The notes under the pieces are model-generated. The model made no database searches, had not been told where the DNA came from, and saw only the letters and a program-made list of their open reading frames with translations. A DNA stretch of 64,000 bases from Tolypothrix sp. NIES-4075 (GTDB taxonomy: Bacteria; Cyanobacteriota; Cyanobacteriia; Cyanobacteriales; Nostocaceae), in assembly GCF_002218085.1 (NCBI RefSeq), contig NZ_BDUC01000001.1:497955-561954 (forward strand), given 5' to 3'. Positions 62,418-64,000 of the stretch are shown here, one piece after another. The position numbers and the translations under genes were made by a program. The number at the start of each line of letters is the position of its first letter. Within the stretch, counting starts at the first letter, position 1.

Positions 62418-62694
62418 CTAACGCACCAAAACATAAAGGGTCTTCTCTTGGCGGATGGCTTTTCGGGCGTTGATAATTCGTATTTTTTCCCCTCGATCGG
62501 TATGTGCAACAACTAAGAGTTGTTCAAACCTAGATAAGCCAATAATAACGTAGCGACTTTCTTTAATGGAGTGGTCAGGATCGCTTAAAGTTACAGATAG
62601 CGGATCGTTAAATACAGTTGCGGCTTCCAGCAAAAGAAACACCATGCTTTTCAAGGTTTAGTGTTGCTTTATCTGGATTTTATTCAAATTCCAT
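62418..62694 (-). pseudogene. BrnT toxin remnant with stop and frameshift
   Basis: The reverse strand starts MEFE, meets a TAA where BrnT has Trp, continues NPDKATLNLEKHGVSF, then shifts frame to LLEAATVFNDPLSVTLSDPD, SRYVIIGLSR and HTDRGEKIRIINARKAIRQE. These are successive BrnT (DUF497) blocks. The C-terminus runs into a GGTGCGTTAGCCGCGAGAG-type repeat. No BrnA antitoxin follows. Confidence 0.75.
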
Positions 62695-62813
62695 GTAAAA
62701 ATCTCCCCACCTTACCCTCCTTTGAGTTTAACGGGCTACGGAAAGATATCGAGTCCACAAAGATTCGATGAGTTAATGACGAAGCGGTAGTGGTACTCGA
62801 TACTCTGATATTC

Positions 62814-63938
62814 TCAAAGAAGATACTGCGCTAGTTGATCGTGAGTGGGAACATCAGCAGGTAGAAAGGTTTTTAGGTCTATCTTTGATGGCTTGGCTAA
62901 TGGTGCTAAACGGTTACATTGAATAGCCACACAACGATCAAAGATATTTCTTACAAATCTACCATTTCCAAGTTCTCCAATCTGATGTTCAAATTGATTG
63001 ACCAGATGACGCACTGCTTCTTGAGTTTTCTCTGAGACCAGATAACCGTGTTGTTCACACCTGACTTTAAAAATCTCGGCTAACTCATCTGGAGAATAGT
63101 CTTCAAAGTGAATTGATCTTGCAAATCTGGACTTTAGACCAGGATTAGATTCAATAAATCGAGACATTTCTCTCTTATATCCTGCAACAATAACCACCAG
63201 ATCCTCTCTGTGGTCTTCCATCATCTTTAAGAGAGTATTGATTGCCTCTTGTCCGTACATATCGCCGCGTCCTTCTGGAACAAGGGAATAAGCTTCATCA
63301 ATAAAAAGTACACCACCAAGAGCAGATTCAACTACTTTTGCTGTTTTAGGTGCTGTTTGTCCTAGGTATTCTGCAACTAAATTAGTCCGGTCTACCTCAA
63401 GAAAATGCCCTTTTGATAGAACACCAAGATTTTTGTATATGTCACCTAGAATCCTAGCTACTGTGGTTTTGCCTGTTCCGGGATTTCCTGTGAATACGAG
63501 GTGTCTAGTAATTAAAGGAGCTTTTATACCTGCTTGAGCTTGCATCTGGGCTACTTTTGCAATATTCACCAACTCTTGAACGGTAGATTTCACAGCATTT
63601 AATCCAGTCAATGAATGAAGTTGCTCTAGACATTCCTGAAGCTTATTAGTAACTACTAATGGTTCATTAGCATCAATGTGAGGTTTCTTGCCAATCTCTT
63701 TGCAGACCTCTGCTGCCCATTCGTTGCTTATTTGTTTAATATGAGTACCCAATAGGTTACGAGCTGTTTTGATTGCATTTTCTTTGGAAGGGGCTTCAGC
63801 AAAGAACAAGCAATCTATCTCCAACTGCTTTTCAGGCTTCTCTAGGAAATTATAAGCATCATCAAGGCTATTCCAAGCAGCCCATAACCAAGAATTGCCC
63901 GAAGCACAGACGCTAAAGACTGTAGAATTCCATGACAT
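62814..63938 (-). CDS. CbbX/SpoVK-like AAA+ ATPase with an added N-terminal domain
   Basis: From the ATG at 63938, 374 aa (the frame is open to 63989). Residues about 110-374 are a CbbX/SpoVK-type AAA module: GLNAVKSTVQELVNIAKVAQ, Walker A GNPGTGKTT, pore-loop-like AEYLGQTAPKT, Walker B GVLFIDEAYSL, and NGRFVRNIFDRC with the sensor arginine. CbbX remodels inhibited Rubisco, but SpoVK-like relatives have other roles. The first 80 residues (MSWNSTVFSVCASGNSWLWA...) are not family sequence and may bind a partner. No Rubisco genes are adjacent. Confidence 0.85.
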   Translation of the reverse strand: MSWNSTVFSVCASGNSWLWAAWNSLDDAYNFLEKPEKQLEIDCLFFAEAPSKENAIKTARNLLGTHIKQISNEWAAEVCKEIGKKPHIDANEPLVVTNKLQECLEQLHSLTGLNAVKSTVQELVNIAKVAQMQAQAGIKAPLITRHLVFTGNPGTGKTTVARILGDIYKNLGVLSKGHFLEVDRTNLVAEYLGQTAPKTAKVVESALGGVLFIDEAYSLVPEGRGDMYGQEAINTLLKMMEDHREDLVVIVAGYKREMSRFIESNPGLKSRFARSIHFEDYSPDELAEIFKVRCEQHGYLVSEKTQEAVRHLVNQFEHQIGELGNGRFVRNIFDRCVAIQCNRLAPLAKPSKIDLKTFLPADVPTHDQLAQYLL

Positions 63939-64000
63939 ATATACACTAGACCGTAAATACAACGAATTAGTCAGTGTTATGTTACCCACTCAGGTATCAG

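Noticed and set aside
1..64000. tRNA, rRNA or intact insertion-sequence genes
   Set aside because: No cloverleaf with a T-loop GGTTCRANTCC core and no transposase-like frame was recognised on either strand.

Overview
The window looks like chromosome from a filamentous, probably heterocyst-forming cyanobacterium of the Nostocales type. The signs are abundant HIP1-like GCGATCGC octamers, many short tandemly repeated repeats (GGTAATG, GGGAATG, TTGTCTCC types), photosynthetic genes (gun4, ferredoxin-thioredoxin reductase catalytic subunit, a CBS-CP12 fusion), phylloquinone menD, the MEP-pathway gene dxs, and a CcbP-type calcium-binding protein known from Anabaena heterocyst work. No rRNA, tRNA, CRISPR array, prophage or intact insertion sequence was seen. 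Species cannot be fixed from the sequence alone.

Layout. 1-1739: the 5' part of an nSTAND ATPase gene. 2.7-4.0 kb: a ModA-like protein with a PEP-CTERM tail plus a small partner. 4.1-7.3 kb: a Panacea (DUF4065) toxin-antitoxin module with an amber codon in the partner gene, lying between two copies of the 3' end of a DUF1611/DgcN gene, followed by DgcN and an enolase-family epimerase. 7.5-9.7 kb: a Nudix gene with an in-frame stop and a divergent nucleoside hydrolase / cytosine deaminase-like pair. 10.3-20.2 kb: a bacteriocin-type peptide locus with three double-glycine precursors (two a tandem duplication), a C39-peptidase ABC exporter, an HlyD adaptor, a degenerate kinase-like membrane protein, a LuxR-type response regulator and a CHASE2 histidine kinase. 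20.3-31.1 kb: metabolism and regulation (ribokinase, hydrolase, CcbP, acetyltransferase, GGDEF protein, folB, menD, amidohydrolase) with decayed antitoxin and patatin genes. 31.4-34.7 kb: a two-gene CHAT caspase-like / NACHT ATPase pair sharing a short glycine/asparagine motif, the best candidate for an undescribed immunity or cell-death system. 34.7-49.7 kb: bioD, a Ser/Thr kinase, a possible structured RNA, prs, an SLH protein, dxs, a DUF2167 protein, mtnA, a sugar ABC ATPase, hicBA, gun4 and icd. 49.7-54.7 kb: HicB remnants and three secreted or anchored proteins of unknown function. 55.2-64 kb: CBS-CP12, an lptF-lptB-lptA cluster, ftrB-DUF309, DUF58, a DUF433/DUF5615 toxin-antitoxin pair, DUF29, a dead brnT and a CbbX/SpoVK-like AAA ATPase.

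Two themes cut across the window. First, conflict and toxin-antitoxin genes are frequent and many are visibly broken by in-frame stops or frameshifts (Panacea partner, ribbon-helix-helix antitoxin, HicB fragments, BrnT, an Uma2 gene, plus Nudix and patatin). Second, intergenic repeats have entered coding sequence: MenD, an ABC ATPase, ribokinase and a maltose-acetyltransferase-like protein all carry in-frame repeat-encoded inserts or tails. All calls come from reading the sequence; no database search was run.
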